DNA from: Actinomadura sp. KC345
GTDB lineage: Bacteria > Actinomycetota > Actinomycetes > Streptosporangiales > Streptosporangiaceae
Direction: 5' to 3'
Assembly: GCF_004348515.1 (NCBI RefSeq)
Contig: NZ_SMKH01000033.1
Location: 1 to 40,121 of the forward strand
DNA length: 40,121 nt
The notes under the pieces are model-generated. The model was not told the DNA's origin and searched no databases. It saw only the letters and a program-made list of their open reading frames with translations. The first letter of the stretch is position 1. Every line of letters starts with the position of its first letter. The translations under genes and the position numbers were made by a program. This document shows positions 1 to 8,542 of the stretch, in pieces.

Positions 1-1941
1 GTCGGGGGCGGGCCGGGTGGCGGTGCGTTCCAGGGCGTCGGCCAGGCGGTCGAGTGTGCGGGCGGACGGGCCGTTCTCGCCGGCGTTCTCCGAGGCCAGG
101 TCCGTTACCGCGATGAGCCGGTCGCGGATGCGGAGGGAGGCCCGGACCGCCGTGTGCAACTGCCCGGCCTGGACGGTGTCCGGCACCGGCTCGTCCTCCA
201 GCCTGGTCCCGGCGTCGGCGACACCGTCGATGGCCTTCCCCGCGGCGGCCATCTCGTCGACGTCGAGGTCGGACCGCCTGCCGTCGAGCACCGAGGCGGC
301 CGCGCGGGTGAGCGCCGCCATCGCCGTGAGCAGCTCGGTCGTCCTGGCGGGCACCTGCCGCGCGGTCCCCCGGGGCCAGAGCACGCGGGCGCCCAGTGCC
401 GCGATCACGCCTCCGGCGGCGACGAGTTCGATCCGGTCCAACGCCACGGACCAGCGGGACACCTCGGTGAGATCGATCAGCATCATGAGCAGCGGCGCCG
501 AGCACATCGTCCACGCGACGTAGCCGACCGGCCGGAGCGTGAATCCCGCGAGCGCGAACACCAGCATCAGCGCGACGACATGCGGGCGCGCGGGTGCGGC
601 GGCCAGCACGACGGCCGCGATCATGCTGCCCACCGTGTTGCCGATGATCCGCTGCACGACCCGTGGCACGGTCTTGCCGTAGGTGTCGCGCAGGCTGACC
701 AGGACCGTCACCGCCATCCACTGCCCGTGCTGGAGCCGGAAGGCCGCCGTGATCGCCATCGCCGCCGTGACCAGCACGGCGACGCGCGCGGCGTGCCGGA
801 AGCGGGGTGATCGCTCCCGGATCTCGCGGACGAGGGAGGCCGCCGTCTCGCCGGGTTCCAGCCGCGGCCGCTTCCAGTGGACGGAGGGAGCCGGCCGCAG
901 TCCGTCACCGAGTTCGTCCCGGGCCGACTCCAGGGCGCTGTCGATGCGGTCGACGGAGTGGATGATCAGTCGCGGGACGGCCCCGCCACCTGTTCCGTCG
1001 CGTGCGTGGTGTGCGAGTTCGGGAACGGTCCGGCGGGCCGGCGCCGCCGTTTCCCGTGCCAGCGCCGTGGACAGCGACCGGACGCCGTGTGCCAGCCCGC
1101 GGATCGCGTCGGTGGCGTCGGAGCGCCATGCGTCCGGCGCGGGCCCCCTGTCGACGAGCACATGGATCTGGGCGTGCAGTCCGACGGTCTCCCACACGAT
1201 CCGGCGCAACGTGTCGAGGATCTGCTGCGGTTGGAGATCCTCCTGGGCGCCGTCCTCGCCGCGGTAGAGGCGGGAGGTGGCGGCGGCATCACCCAAGGCG
1301 GTGTCCACATGCCTTCGGGACATCCCCCAGTCACAGGTGCCCGCGGAGTGGACGCCCCCCGTCCAGGCGGACCTCTCCAGGTCGCCGGCCACACAGTCGA
1401 GTAACTCGGCAACGGAGCCGGCGGCCCTTCCCAGCGCGTCGTCCAGCGGCCGGAGCCGCCGGGCCGGCCAGGGCGACAGCAGGAGCAGGGCGACCCAGAG
1501 CCCGCCGAGGCCCATCAGCAGCATGTTCTCCGGCGGGTGCCCGGGCGGCGGCCGGACGGACGTGAGCAGCACGGCGAACGCCGCCGGCGGCCCGATCCAC
1601 GAGACCGAGGCCGCCAGGACGACCACGACCGGGAGAACGGCGACGGTCGCCCATGGGTGGCCCGCGAGCAGCCCGCCGAGCGCACCGCCGGCGACGACGA
1701 CCGCGAGAGAGACGGCCAGGGACCGGGCGCGCTTCCCGTAGGGGCCGCCGCGGCCACCGCCGAAGGCGAGCAGGAACGCTCCGATGGCCCCCAGCGTCCC
1801 CTGGTCCATCCGGTCGGTCAGCAGGCCGAGGACCAGCGGGAGGCCCAGGCCGAGGGTGATCGCGAGCCCGTAGACCGGTGTCGCCTCCGCCCTGGCCCGG
1901 ACCAGCCATTCCCCCAACTTCGGCCGCCCTCCGGTGGACAT
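1..1941 (-). CDS. FUSC family membrane protein (C-terminus cut by window edge)
   Basis: The frame is open from an ATG at 1941 to the left edge, about 647 codons with no stop, so the C-terminus lies outside the window. GGAGG sits 3 bases before the ATG. The N-terminal third has hydrophobic stretches (ATPVYGLAITLGLGLPLVLG, then AVLPVVVVLAASVSWIGPPA) ending near residue 150. A hydrophilic middle of about 200 residues follows, then a second membrane block near residues 385-510 with RDTYGKTVPRVVQRIIGNTV and VLALMLVFALAGF-like segments. This membrane/soluble/membrane plan and the RDT-P-RVxxRIxGTxxG-like motif are typical of fusaric-acid-resistance-like (FUSC_2) proteins, which are thought to export aromatic acids. 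The substrate is unknown. It is divergent from the aldehyde dehydrogenase, which also fits handling of aromatics, though that link is inference. Confidence 0.85.
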   Translation of the reverse strand, partial: MSTGGRPKLGEWLVRARAEATPVYGLAITLGLGLPLVLGLLTDRMDQGTLGAIGAFLLAFGGGRGGPYGKRARSLAVSLAVVVAGGALGGLLAGHPWATVAVLPVVVVLAASVSWIGPPAAFAVLLTSVRPPPGHPPENMLLMGLGGLWVALLLLSPWPARRLRPLDDALGRAAGSVAELLDCVAGDLERSAWTGGVHSAGTCDWGMSRRHVDTALGDAAATSRLYRGEDGAQEDLQPQQILDTLRRIVWETVGLHAQIHVLVDRGPAPDAWRSDATDAIRGLAHGVRSLSTALARETAAPARRTVPELAHHARDGTGGGAVPRLIIHSVDRIDSALESARDELGDGLRPAPSVHWKRPRLEPGETAASLVREIRERSPRFRHAARVAVLVTAAMAITAAFRLQHGQWMAVTVLVSLRDTYGKTVPRVVQRIIGNTVGSMIAAVVLAAAPARPHVVALMLVFALAGFTLRPVGYVAWTMCSAPLLMMLIDLTEVSRWSVALDRIELVAAGGVIAALGARVLWPRGTARQVPARTTELLTAMAALTRAAASVLDGRRSDLDVDEMAAAGKAIDGVADAGTRLEDEPVPDTVQAGQLHTAVRASLRIRDRLIAVTDLASENAGENGPSARTLDRLADALERTATRPAPD

Positions 1942-1998
1942 CTACCTCCGATACTCACCGGCCCTCCCGGCGCTACCACCGTTCCTGGCCACAGAATC

Positions 1999-2012
1999 GG
2001 CAACGCCTTGCC
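1999..2012. promoter_or_regulatory. Palindrome upstream of aldehyde dehydrogenase
   Basis: GGCAA-CGCC-TTGCC is a perfect 5+4+5 inverted repeat in the divergent region between the FUSC gene and the aldehyde dehydrogenase. A TAGCCT -10-like element lies at 2060-2065. It is a candidate operator with no identified regulator. Confidence 0.3.
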
Positions 2013-2206
2013 AATGATCTGGACCCCGGCACACGAGTGTCCGGGGACCGGACGGGGCTTAGCCTGTTCCCCATCGGCTATCACGTGCGGAGGCCCGATG
2101 CCCCCGGCTGAGTTCGCGCCCCCGGTCGTGGCCACGCCTGCGGCCGGGTCCGAGGCGGCTCAGCCGCGCATGGAGCACCGAGCACTGACACGAAGGAGGA
2201 ACCGCC

Positions 2207-3670
2207 GTGGGACTGCTGGACAGCGTCGACTGGCAGGGAAGACTCTTCAAGAACGGTGAGTGGACCGCCGGGCACGGCGGCGACTACCCGGTGGTCGAGC
2301 CCGCCACCGGCCGCGAGATCGGCCGGATGGGGAAGCCGACCCCCGAGGACGTCACCGAGGCCGCCGCGAGCGCCGCCGCGGCGCAGCGGGAATGGGCCGC
2401 CCTGCCGCACACCGCCCGCGCCGCCGTCCTGCGCAAGGCCGGTGACCTGTGGCAGCGGCACGCCGAGGAGATCAGCGGCTGGAACGTCCGGGAGGTCGGG
2501 GCGGTCCCCGGCATGGCCGGGTTCGCCCTGCACGTCGCGTCCGAGGAGTGCTACGAGGCGGCCGGCCTGCCGAGCCGGGCGATCGGCGAGGTGCTGCCGT
2601 CGGAGGAGCCGCGGCTGTCCATGGCGCGGCGCGTGCCGGCCGGCGTGGTCGCGGTGATCTCGCCGTTCAACGTGCCGATCATCCTCGGCATCCGCTCGGT
2701 CGCCCCGGCGCTCGCGCTCGGCAACGCCGTCGTCCTCAAGCCCGACCCGCGCACCGCGGTCACCGGCGGCACGCTGATGGCCCGCGTGTTCGAGGAGGCC
2801 GGGCTGCCCCCGGGCGTGCTCCAGATGCTGCCCGGCGGCGGGGACGTCGGCGAGGCGCTGACCAGCGACCCGAATGTCCGGGTCATCTCCTTCACCGGCT
2901 CCACCCCGGTCGGCCGCCGCATCGGGGAGCTGGCGGGCCGCCACCTCAAGCGCGCCCACCTGGAGCTCGGCGGCAACTCCGCGATGCTGGTGCTGGACGA
3001 CGCCGACGTGGACGCGGCGGTGAACCTGGCCACCTGGGGCTCGTTCTTCCACCAGGGCCAGATCTGCATGACCACCGGCCGCCACCTGATCGCCGACCGC
3101 CTCTACGACGACTTCGTCGAGCGGCTCGCCGCCAAGGCCGGCAAGCTCCCGGTCGGCGACCCGTCCGCCGGGGAGGTCGCGCTCGGTCCCGTCATCGACG
3201 CCGGCCAGCGCGACAAGATCCACGGCATGGTCACGGCGAGCGTCGACCAGGGCGCGGCGCTGGCGTCCGGCGGGACCTACGAGCAGCTCTTCTACCGGCC
3301 GACGGTGCTGGCCGACGTCCCCCTGACCTCCCCCGCCTTCGCCGAGGAGGTCTTCGGCCCGGTCGCCCCGGTCACGCGCGTGGCGTCGGTCGCGGAGGCG
3401 GTCGAGCTGGCCGGCGCCGGCGAGTACGGCCTCTCGCTAGGGATCGTGACCCGGGACGTCATGCGCGGGCTGGCCGTGGCCGAGCAGATCCCGACGGGGA
3501 TCGTCCACATCAACGACCAGACGGTCAACGACGAGGCCAACGCACCCTTCGGCGGCGTGCGGGCATCCGGCACCGGTTCCCGCTTCGGCGGCGCGGCGGC
3601 GAACATCGAGGCGTTCACCGAGACGCGCTGGATCACCATGCGCGGCGAACCGCCGCAGTATCCGCTCTGA
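2207..3670 (+). CDS. Aldehyde dehydrogenase, benzaldehyde dehydrogenase type
   Basis: This 487-residue protein of the NAD(P)-dependent aldehyde dehydrogenase superfamily oxidises aldehydes to acids in the cytosol. Key residues are visible: the general base Glu at about residue 253 in HLELGGNS, the catalytic Cys at about 287 in FHQGQICMTTGRH, the cofactor-site FTGSTPVGRR, and the C-terminal FGPVAPVTR and FGGVRASGTG motifs. The short N-terminus (MGLLDSVDWQGRLFKNGEW) resembles actinobacterial proteins annotated as benzaldehyde dehydrogenase (NAD+). The start is GTG with AGGAGG 7 bases upstream. A 53-codon ORF with its own GGAGG (2098-2259) overlaps the first 53 bases. The aromatic-aldehyde substrate is inferred from family resemblance only. 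Confidence 0.92.
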   Translation: MGLLDSVDWQGRLFKNGEWTAGHGGDYPVVEPATGREIGRMGKPTPEDVTEAAASAAAAQREWAALPHTARAAVLRKAGDLWQRHAEEISGWNVREVGAVPGMAGFALHVASEECYEAAGLPSRAIGEVLPSEEPRLSMARRVPAGVVAVISPFNVPIILGIRSVAPALALGNAVVLKPDPRTAVTGGTLMARVFEEAGLPPGVLQMLPGGGDVGEALTSDPNVRVISFTGSTPVGRRIGELAGRHLKRAHLELGGNSAMLVLDDADVDAAVNLATWGSFFHQGQICMTTGRHLIADRLYDDFVERLAAKAGKLPVGDPSAGEVALGPVIDAGQRDKIHGMVTASVDQGAALASGGTYEQLFYRPTVLADVPLTSPAFAEEVFGPVAPVTRVASVAEAVELAGAGEYGLSLGIVTRDVMRGLAVAEQIPTGIVHINDQTVNDEANAPFGGVRASGTGSRFGGAAANIEAFTETRWITMRGEPPQYPL

Positions 3671-3712
3671 CCCACTGGCAGGGACGTGGCCGGTCGGCGA
3701 GAATCCTGTCGC

Positions 3713-4039
3713 ATGACTCTCCCGGCCGGCCCGCGTCCATCTGGCTCGGCGTGCCCTACCTGGCCGTGCCATGGACCACGGTCATGGTGCTGCTCGAACG
3801 CGACCGGAGTTCGGCGGGCGCGCTCGCGTTCGGCATCGGCACGGTACTGGTCGTGACGGCCTGGTACGCGCTGCTCTACCGCGTCTGGAGGGGGCCGTCC
3901 CGTGGCCACCGTGACGGCGTGGGCGGCGGTCTGCGGGAACGGCCTGGCGCTGGCCGCGGGGATCGCGATGCGCCGCAAGGCCGTCAGGGAGTGGTCCGAC
4001 GCTCGCTTCCCGCCCGAGCCGCCGGGCGCGAAGGAGTAG
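3713..4039 (+). pseudogene. Small two-helix membrane protein, reading frame broken twice
   Basis: Three consecutive pieces in two frames join into one convincing protein of about 108 residues. ATG at 3713 reads MTLPAGPR. The other frame then reads ASIWLGVPYLAVPWTTVMVL and FGIGTVLVVTAWYALLYRVW. From about 3895 the first frame resumes with VATVTAWAAVCGNGLALAAG and ends EPPGAKE at TAG 4037-4039. One missing base near 3725-3735 (a GC-run) and one extra G in the run near 3889-3893 account for both switches. The intact product would be a small membrane protein with about three hydrophobic segments and unknown function. As written, a 45-codon ORF from GTG 3902 (preceded by GGAGGGGG) could still be translated. 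The 3' end overlaps the convergent MFS gene by 56 bases. It is a pseudogene or an indel artefact. Confidence 0.55.
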
Positions 4040-5480
4040 CCGGCACGGGCTCGTCGAGGCCGCCGGCCTGGCCGGCCGCCGTCGGGCCGCTCCGGCGCAG
4101 GATGGTGAGGGCGATGACGGCGGCGGCGAGCAGGAGGGCGGCGCCGAGCGTCAGGCCGAGCGCGTAGCCGTCGTTGAGGGCCGCGGGCCCGGCGCCGTCG
4201 CCGGTGCGGTGGTGGGCGGCGGTGCCGAGGGCGGCGAGCCCGAGCGAGGCGCCGATCTGGCGGGCGCTGTTGAGCAGGCCCGAGGCGGTGCCGGTCTCCT
4301 CCGGCGCGACGCCGGAGGTCGCGATGGACGTGACCGGTCCGAGGCAGAGGCCGAAGCCGACGCCGGCGAGGACCGAGGGGCCGAGCACGTCCGTGAGGAA
4401 GGCGCCGTCGGGGCTTATCAGGCCGAACCAGGCGAACCCGGCCGCGGTCAGGAACCCGCCGGTGATCAGGAGGGTCCGGGGCGCGAGCCGGTAGCCGAGC
4501 CTGATCGCGAGCACGGACCCGGCGACCACCCCGAGGGCGAACGGCAGGAACATGACGCCGGTCAGCGCCGGCCCGTTCTCCAGGACCCGCTGGAGGTAGA
4601 GGGACACGAAGTAGAAGGCCGACGCCATGGCCGCGCCGACCAGGAGGATGAACGCGTTCGCGCCGACGACCGAGCGGTTGGCCAGGAGGCCGAGCCGGAC
4701 CAGCGGTTCGCGGGTGGTGGTCCGCTCGACCTGGACGAACGCGGCCAGCAGGGCGGCCGCCGCCGCCAGGCTCGCCAGGGTGACCGGGGAGGTCCACGCG
4801 TACTGGTCGGTGCGGATGACGCCGAACACCAGCAGGGTCATGCCCGCGGTGGCCAGCACGGCGCCGGCCACGTCCGGACGGCCGCCGCGGACGGGAGGCG
4901 GCCCGGCCGCGATGCCCCGCCACGCCATGGCCAGCGCGCACGCGACCATCGGCACGTTCACGAACATCACCCAGCGCCAGCCCGCGTACTCGGTGAGCAG
5001 GCCGCCGATCAGGACGCCGAGGGCGCCGCCGGCGGCGTTCATCGCGCTCCAGACGCCGAAGGCCCGGACGCGTTCCTTCCCGGACGGGAACGTCGCGGCC
5101 AGCAGCGACAGCGCGGCCGGCGCCAGCGCCGCGGCCCCGATGCCCTGCGCGGCACGGGCGGCGACCAGATGGCCCGGTTCCTGGGCGAGGCCCCCGGCGA
5201 GGGAGGCGAAGCCGAACAGGCCGAGCCCGAGCAGCAGGACCCGCTTGCGGCCGTACCGGTCGGCGGCCTTGCCGCCCAGCAGGAGCAGCCCCCCGAAGGT
5301 GAGGGCGTAGGCGTGGATCACCCAGGTCAGACCCGCCGTGCCGAAGCCGAGCCCGGCGGCGATCTCGGGGAGTCCGACGTTCACGACCGAGAGGTCCAGC
5401 GACACCATGAACTGCACGACGGCGACCGCGGCGAGCGTGAGCCCTGGCCGGACGGCCTCCGTTCTCAACTTTTCGAACAT
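3984..5480 (-). CDS. MFS drug exporter, DHA2-like (14-TM type)
   Basis: This 498-residue transporter is a major facilitator of the EmrB/QacA kind, a proton-coupled exporter of small toxic molecules in the cytoplasmic membrane. The first helix carries the family motif (VVQFMVSLDLSVVNVGLPEI), followed by LTWVIHAYALTFGGLLLLGG and motif A as GGKAADRYGRKRVL. Later segments include ARAAQGIGAAALAPAALSLL and LLTEYAGWRWVMFVNVPM. The start at 5480 (MFEKLRTEAVRPG) is chosen because a promoter (TCGACC-N17-TACTTT) ends six bases before it, which makes a leaderless mRNA likely. A longer upstream frame has no coding character. An inverted repeat overlaps the start codon, so control by a local-type repressor is plausible. 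Substrate unknown. Confidence 0.9.
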   Translation of the reverse strand: MFEKLRTEAVRPGLTLAAVAVVQFMVSLDLSVVNVGLPEIAAGLGFGTAGLTWVIHAYALTFGGLLLLGGKAADRYGRKRVLLLGLGLFGFASLAGGLAQEPGHLVAARAAQGIGAAALAPAALSLLAATFPSGKERVRAFGVWSAMNAAGGALGVLIGGLLTEYAGWRWVMFVNVPMVACALAMAWRGIAAGPPPVRGGRPDVAGAVLATAGMTLLVFGVIRTDQYAWTSPVTLASLAAAAALLAAFVQVERTTTREPLVRLGLLANRSVVGANAFILLVGAAMASAFYFVSLYLQRVLENGPALTGVMFLPFALGVVAGSVLAIRLGYRLAPRTLLITGGFLTAAGFAWFGLISPDGAFLTDVLGPSVLAGVGFGLCLGPVTSIATSGVAPEETGTASGLLNSARQIGASLGLAALGTAAHHRTGDGAGPAALNDGYALGLTLGAALLLAAAVIALTILRRSGPTAAGQAGGLDEPVPATPSRPAARAGSERRTTP

Positions 5481-5484
5481 GTTC
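5475..5484. promoter_or_regulatory. Palindrome over MFS start codon
   Basis: GAACATGTTC is a perfect 10-base palindrome covering the MFS ATG, with near-symmetric flanks (TTTC...CGAAA). It sits just downstream of the leaderless promoter and could be a repressor site. The spacing (N2) does not fit a LexA box. Confidence 0.4.
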
Positions 5485-5486
5485 CG

Positions 5487-5515
5487 AAAGTAGCACCGCG
5501 GCGAGCCCGGGTCGA
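5487..5515 (-). promoter_or_regulatory. Leaderless promoter of MFS exporter
   Basis: On the minus strand, TCGACC (-35) is separated by exactly 17 bases from TACTTT (-10). The ATG begins six bases after the -10, so the transcript probably starts at or next to the start codon. Confidence 0.6.
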
Positions 5516-5529
5516 GCGGGAGCCCGTCG

Positions 5530-5775
5530 CTAGGCGTCTCGGCGGCCGCGCATGGCGCGGAGCAGGCGCAGGGGGAACAGGCCGATGAGGGGGGCGCGCT
5601 TGCCCGCGTCCTCGGTGTCCTTGCGGTCGAAGGCCCGGGCGTAGCGCCGGGCGTCGGACGCGGTCGGGTAGACCTTCTCGCCGCCGGTCCCGCACCCGCG
5701 GGCGCAGTGCCAGCGCATGGTCTCGCCCTCGGCGGTGAAGCGGTGGTCATGTCCGAGGAGCAGGCAGCGCATCAT
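5530..5775 (-). CDS. Small conserved actinobacterial protein with Cys pair
   Basis: An 81-residue protein beginning MMRCLLLGHDHRF. It has HCARGCGTGGEKVYPTASDA, in which the CxxxC, a nearby His and the N-terminal Cys/His could bind a metal, followed by ARRYARAFDRKD and a basic proline-leucine tail (PLIGLFPLRLLRAMRGRR). I recall similar short proteins being common in actinomycetes without a known function; I cannot name the family. The stop of the neighbouring MFS fusion lies at 5779-5781, but that gene is upstream on the same strand, so this gene starts only 3 bases after it and the two are probably cotranscribed. Confidence 0.7.
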   Translation of the reverse strand: MMRCLLLGHDHRFTAEGETMRWHCARGCGTGGEKVYPTASDARRYARAFDRKDTEDAGKRAPLIGLFPLRLLRAMRGRRDA

Positions 5776-5778
5776 GGG

Positions 5779-8397
5779 TCAGTCCGAGTTCGCGTCGGTG
5801 GGCCTGGGCGGCGGAGCGTACCGGTTGCGCGCCTGGGGCACGGCCCGTCCCTCGTGGACGGCCTCGCGCAGCGCGGCACGGAACCGGCCGGGCCCCCAGT
5901 AGCGGGCGCCGACCAGGTCGGCCAGCTCGGCGCGGCTGATCGCCCCGTGCTCGTAGAGGGCCTGCGAGATGGCGTTGATCTCGCGGTCCAGGACGACGCC
6001 GGTGTCGGGCGACCAGCGGCTCGCCGTCCCCATCATCCCCGGTGAGTAGAAGGTCCTGCCGGGGCCGGGGAGCAGGCGGCGCAGCCCCGTGCGCTCCCGG
6101 CGCTCGCGGCGCAGGACGCGCTCCCGGATACGCTCGTCGCGCTCCCGGGCCTCCCGCTGCCGTTCCGCCGCCGCGTCGCGCTCGCGCCGCGCCTGCTCGG
6201 CCGTGCCCGCCTGCGCGGCGAGGGACTCGGCGGCGGAGCGGTGCTGCGCGGCCTCCATCCGGTCGGCGGCGGACTCGGCGCGCAGCCGGTGGACGTCGGC
6301 CTCCCGGTCGTGCCGGGCGGCGGCGTCCTCGTCCCGCTCGGCGCGGGCCACGTGCGCGAGCGCCAGCTCGTCGTGCATCTTCTCCCACTCGTCGAAGGTC
6401 TCGGCCTGGTTGCGGGCGATCTGCGCCTCGATCCCCTGGAGGCCGCCCGCCCGGCCCCGGGTCTCCGCCGCCATCGACTGCTGCTCGCGGGCCCGGGCGC
6501 GCTCCGCCGCGGCCTCGGCGAGGGCCGCGTGGGACTCCGCGTCCCGCCGGCTCTCGGCGGACAGCGCCGCCATCCGCTCCCGCAGCGAGGCGGCGCGCTC
6601 GTCCGCCGCCGCGGCGCGTTCCAGCGCGCCGCGGCGTTCGGCGTCGGTCCGGGCGTCCTCGGCGTCGACCCGCTCGTCGTGGGCGGCGGCCTCCTCGGTG
6701 AGGCGCTCGGCGTCCCATTCGGCGGTCTGCGCGAGGACCTCCTCCACCCGCAGCCGTTCGGCGGCGCCGCGATCACCCTCGTCGGCGCGCGGCTTCAACT
6801 CGTGGACGGCGGCGCGGTGCTCGGCCGCACGCGCCCGCTGCTCCTCGGCCTGGTGCCGCGCCTCCAGCGCGCGACGGCGCTCCGGCCGCGCCTCCTGCCT
6901 GCGCGCCTTCTCGGACGGGACGGGCTCCTCGCTCTCCTTCTCCTCCTCCTCGGCCTCCTCCACGGTGAGCGGCTGGGCGATGCTCTCCAGCGAGGCCTTC
7001 TCGGCGCGGACGCCGAAGAACAGCTCGGCGACGCCGCCCAGCGCCATGACCACGGCGCCGATGAAGAACCCGATCGCGACCAGGCTCCCCTCGCCGGTGT
7101 CGATCAGCCTGCCGAACAGGAGCGGGCCCGTGATGCCGCCGGCGGCCGTGCCGATCGCGTAGAAGAACGCGATGGCCAGCGCCCGGGTCTCCATGGGGAA
7201 GATCTCGCTGACCGTCAGGTAGGCCGAGCTCGCGCCCGCCGAGGCGAAGAAGAACGTCACGCCGATCATCGCCATGAACGTCCACGTGTTCAGCCCGTCG
7301 CCGACCAGGAGGAGGCCGAGCACCATGGTGAGGGCCGACGAGATGAAGAACGTCCCGCAGATCATCGGCTTGCGGCCGACCGTGTCGAACAGCCGTCCGA
7401 GCAGCAGCGGCCCCAGGAAGTTGCCGAGCGCGAACAGGGCGAAGAAGTACGGCACCGTCCCGGAGGCCACGTCGAACAGCGTGCTCAGGATCGTGCCGAG
7501 GTCGAACGTCACCGCGTTGTACAGGAACGCCTGACCCACGAACAGCGCGAACCCGAGCACCGCCCGCCGCGGATAGAGCTTGAACGCGACCTTGGCGATC
7601 TCCCGGAAGGGGATCGTCTTGCGCTGCCGGACCGTGATGCTCTCGCCCGGCTCGTCCAGCTCCTGGCGGGTCTCCTCGCGGACCTCGCGTTCGATCCCGT
7701 CGACGAGCCGTTCGGCCTGCCCCTCGCGTCCGTGGATGAACATCCAGCGCGGGCTCTCCGGGACGTGCCGCCGGACGAACATGATCACGAAGCCGAGGAC
7801 GCCGCCCACCCCGAACGCCACGCGCCACCCGACGTCCATGGCGAAGAAGTTCGTGTTCAGGAAGAACACGGCGGCGAGGGCGCCGAGCGCGGCCCCCAGC
7901 CAGTAGCTTCCGTTGATGATGATGTCCACCCGGCCGCGGGCGCGGGCCGGGATCAGCTCGTCGATCGCCGAGTTGACGGCCGCGTACTCGCCGCCGATGC
8001 CCATCCCGGTGACGAACCGGCACAGGAAGAAGTACCAGGGCGCGAACGCGAACGCGGTGGCGACGGTCGCGAGGACGTAGACGACCAGCGTGATGATGAA
8101 GAGCCTCTTGCGGCCGAACCGGTCGGTGAGCTGACCGAACAGCAGCGCGCCGGAGCACGCGCCCGCGACGTAGATCGCCGCCGCGTACCCGATGTGGGCC
8201 GGGGTCATGGCGACGCCGCTGCCCTCTTCGGTGAGGCGCGCCGCGACGGACCCGACGATCGTCACCTCGAGCCCGTCGAGGATCCAGACCGTCCCCAGCC
8301 CGATGACGATCATCCAGTGGAACCGCGACCAGGGCAGCCGGTCCATGCGCGCGGGGATCTGGGTGGTCACCCTGCCCAAGCGCACGTCCTCGGCCAT
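5779..8397 (-). CDS. MFS transporter fused to long coiled coil and winged-helix-like tail
   Basis: One unbroken frame encodes 872 residues. Residues 1 to about 475 are an MFS sugar/metabolite-type transporter: VWILDGLEVTIVGSVAARLT, motif A GQLTDRFGRKRLF, RFVTGMGIGGEYAAVNSAID and LGRLFDTVGRKPM. A strongly charged segment (EEAEEEEKESEEP) leads into about 300 residues of Ala/Glu/Arg-rich heptad-like sequence, predicted as a long coiled coil. The last 80 or so residues (REINAISQALYEHGAISRAE, LADLVGARYWGPGRFRAALR) look like a winged helix. The usual family length is 430-500, so the C-terminal half is extra. The start at 8397 has GGAG nine bases upstream; an ATG at 8412 lacks a ribosome site. A frameshift-created fusion is possible but no internal stop is seen. 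Confidence 0.8.
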   Translation of the reverse strand: MAEDVRLGRVTTQIPARMDRLPWSRFHWMIVIGLGTVWILDGLEVTIVGSVAARLTEEGSGVAMTPAHIGYAAAIYVAGACSGALLFGQLTDRFGRKRLFIITLVVYVLATVATAFAFAPWYFFLCRFVTGMGIGGEYAAVNSAIDELIPARARGRVDIIINGSYWLGAALGALAAVFFLNTNFFAMDVGWRVAFGVGGVLGFVIMFVRRHVPESPRWMFIHGREGQAERLVDGIEREVREETRQELDEPGESITVRQRKTIPFREIAKVAFKLYPRRAVLGFALFVGQAFLYNAVTFDLGTILSTLFDVASGTVPYFFALFALGNFLGPLLLGRLFDTVGRKPMICGTFFISSALTMVLGLLLVGDGLNTWTFMAMIGVTFFFASAGASSAYLTVSEIFPMETRALAIAFFYAIGTAAGGITGPLLFGRLIDTGEGSLVAIGFFIGAVVMALGGVAELFFGVRAEKASLESIAQPLTVEEAEEEEKESEEPVPSEKARRQEARPERRRALEARHQAEEQRARAAEHRAAVHELKPRADEGDRGAAERLRVEEVLAQTAEWDAERLTEEAAAHDERVDAEDARTDAERRGALERAAAADERAASLRERMAALSAESRRDAESHAALAEAAAERARAREQQSMAAETRGRAGGLQGIEAQIARNQAETFDEWEKMHDELALAHVARAERDEDAAARHDREADVHRLRAESAADRMEAAQHRSAAESLAAQAGTAEQARRERDAAAERQREARERDERIRERVLRRERRERTGLRRLLPGPGRTFYSPGMMGTASRWSPDTGVVLDREINAISQALYEHGAISRAELADLVGARYWGPGRFRAALREAVHEGRAVPQARNRYAPPPRPTDANSD

Positions 8398-8542
8398 GGC
8401 GGTCGGCTCCATTACAGTCGGTAGTCACCGATGACCCACTCCACCGGATCACCGGTAGGTGGTTCCCCCCAGCCGGAAGACACACCTTTCACGCTGATAA
8501 AAACGCGATGACGGCCAACGGCGACGGCAGGGGATGGCGCGG

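Noticed and set aside
5470..5490. LexA box at the MFS start
   Set aside because: The half-sites are separated by 2 bases, not 4.
4209..5588. Long plus-strand frames opposite the MFS genes (also 6241-8424)
   Set aside because: They are shadows caused by high GC; the opposite strand has clear transporters with membrane helices and motifs.
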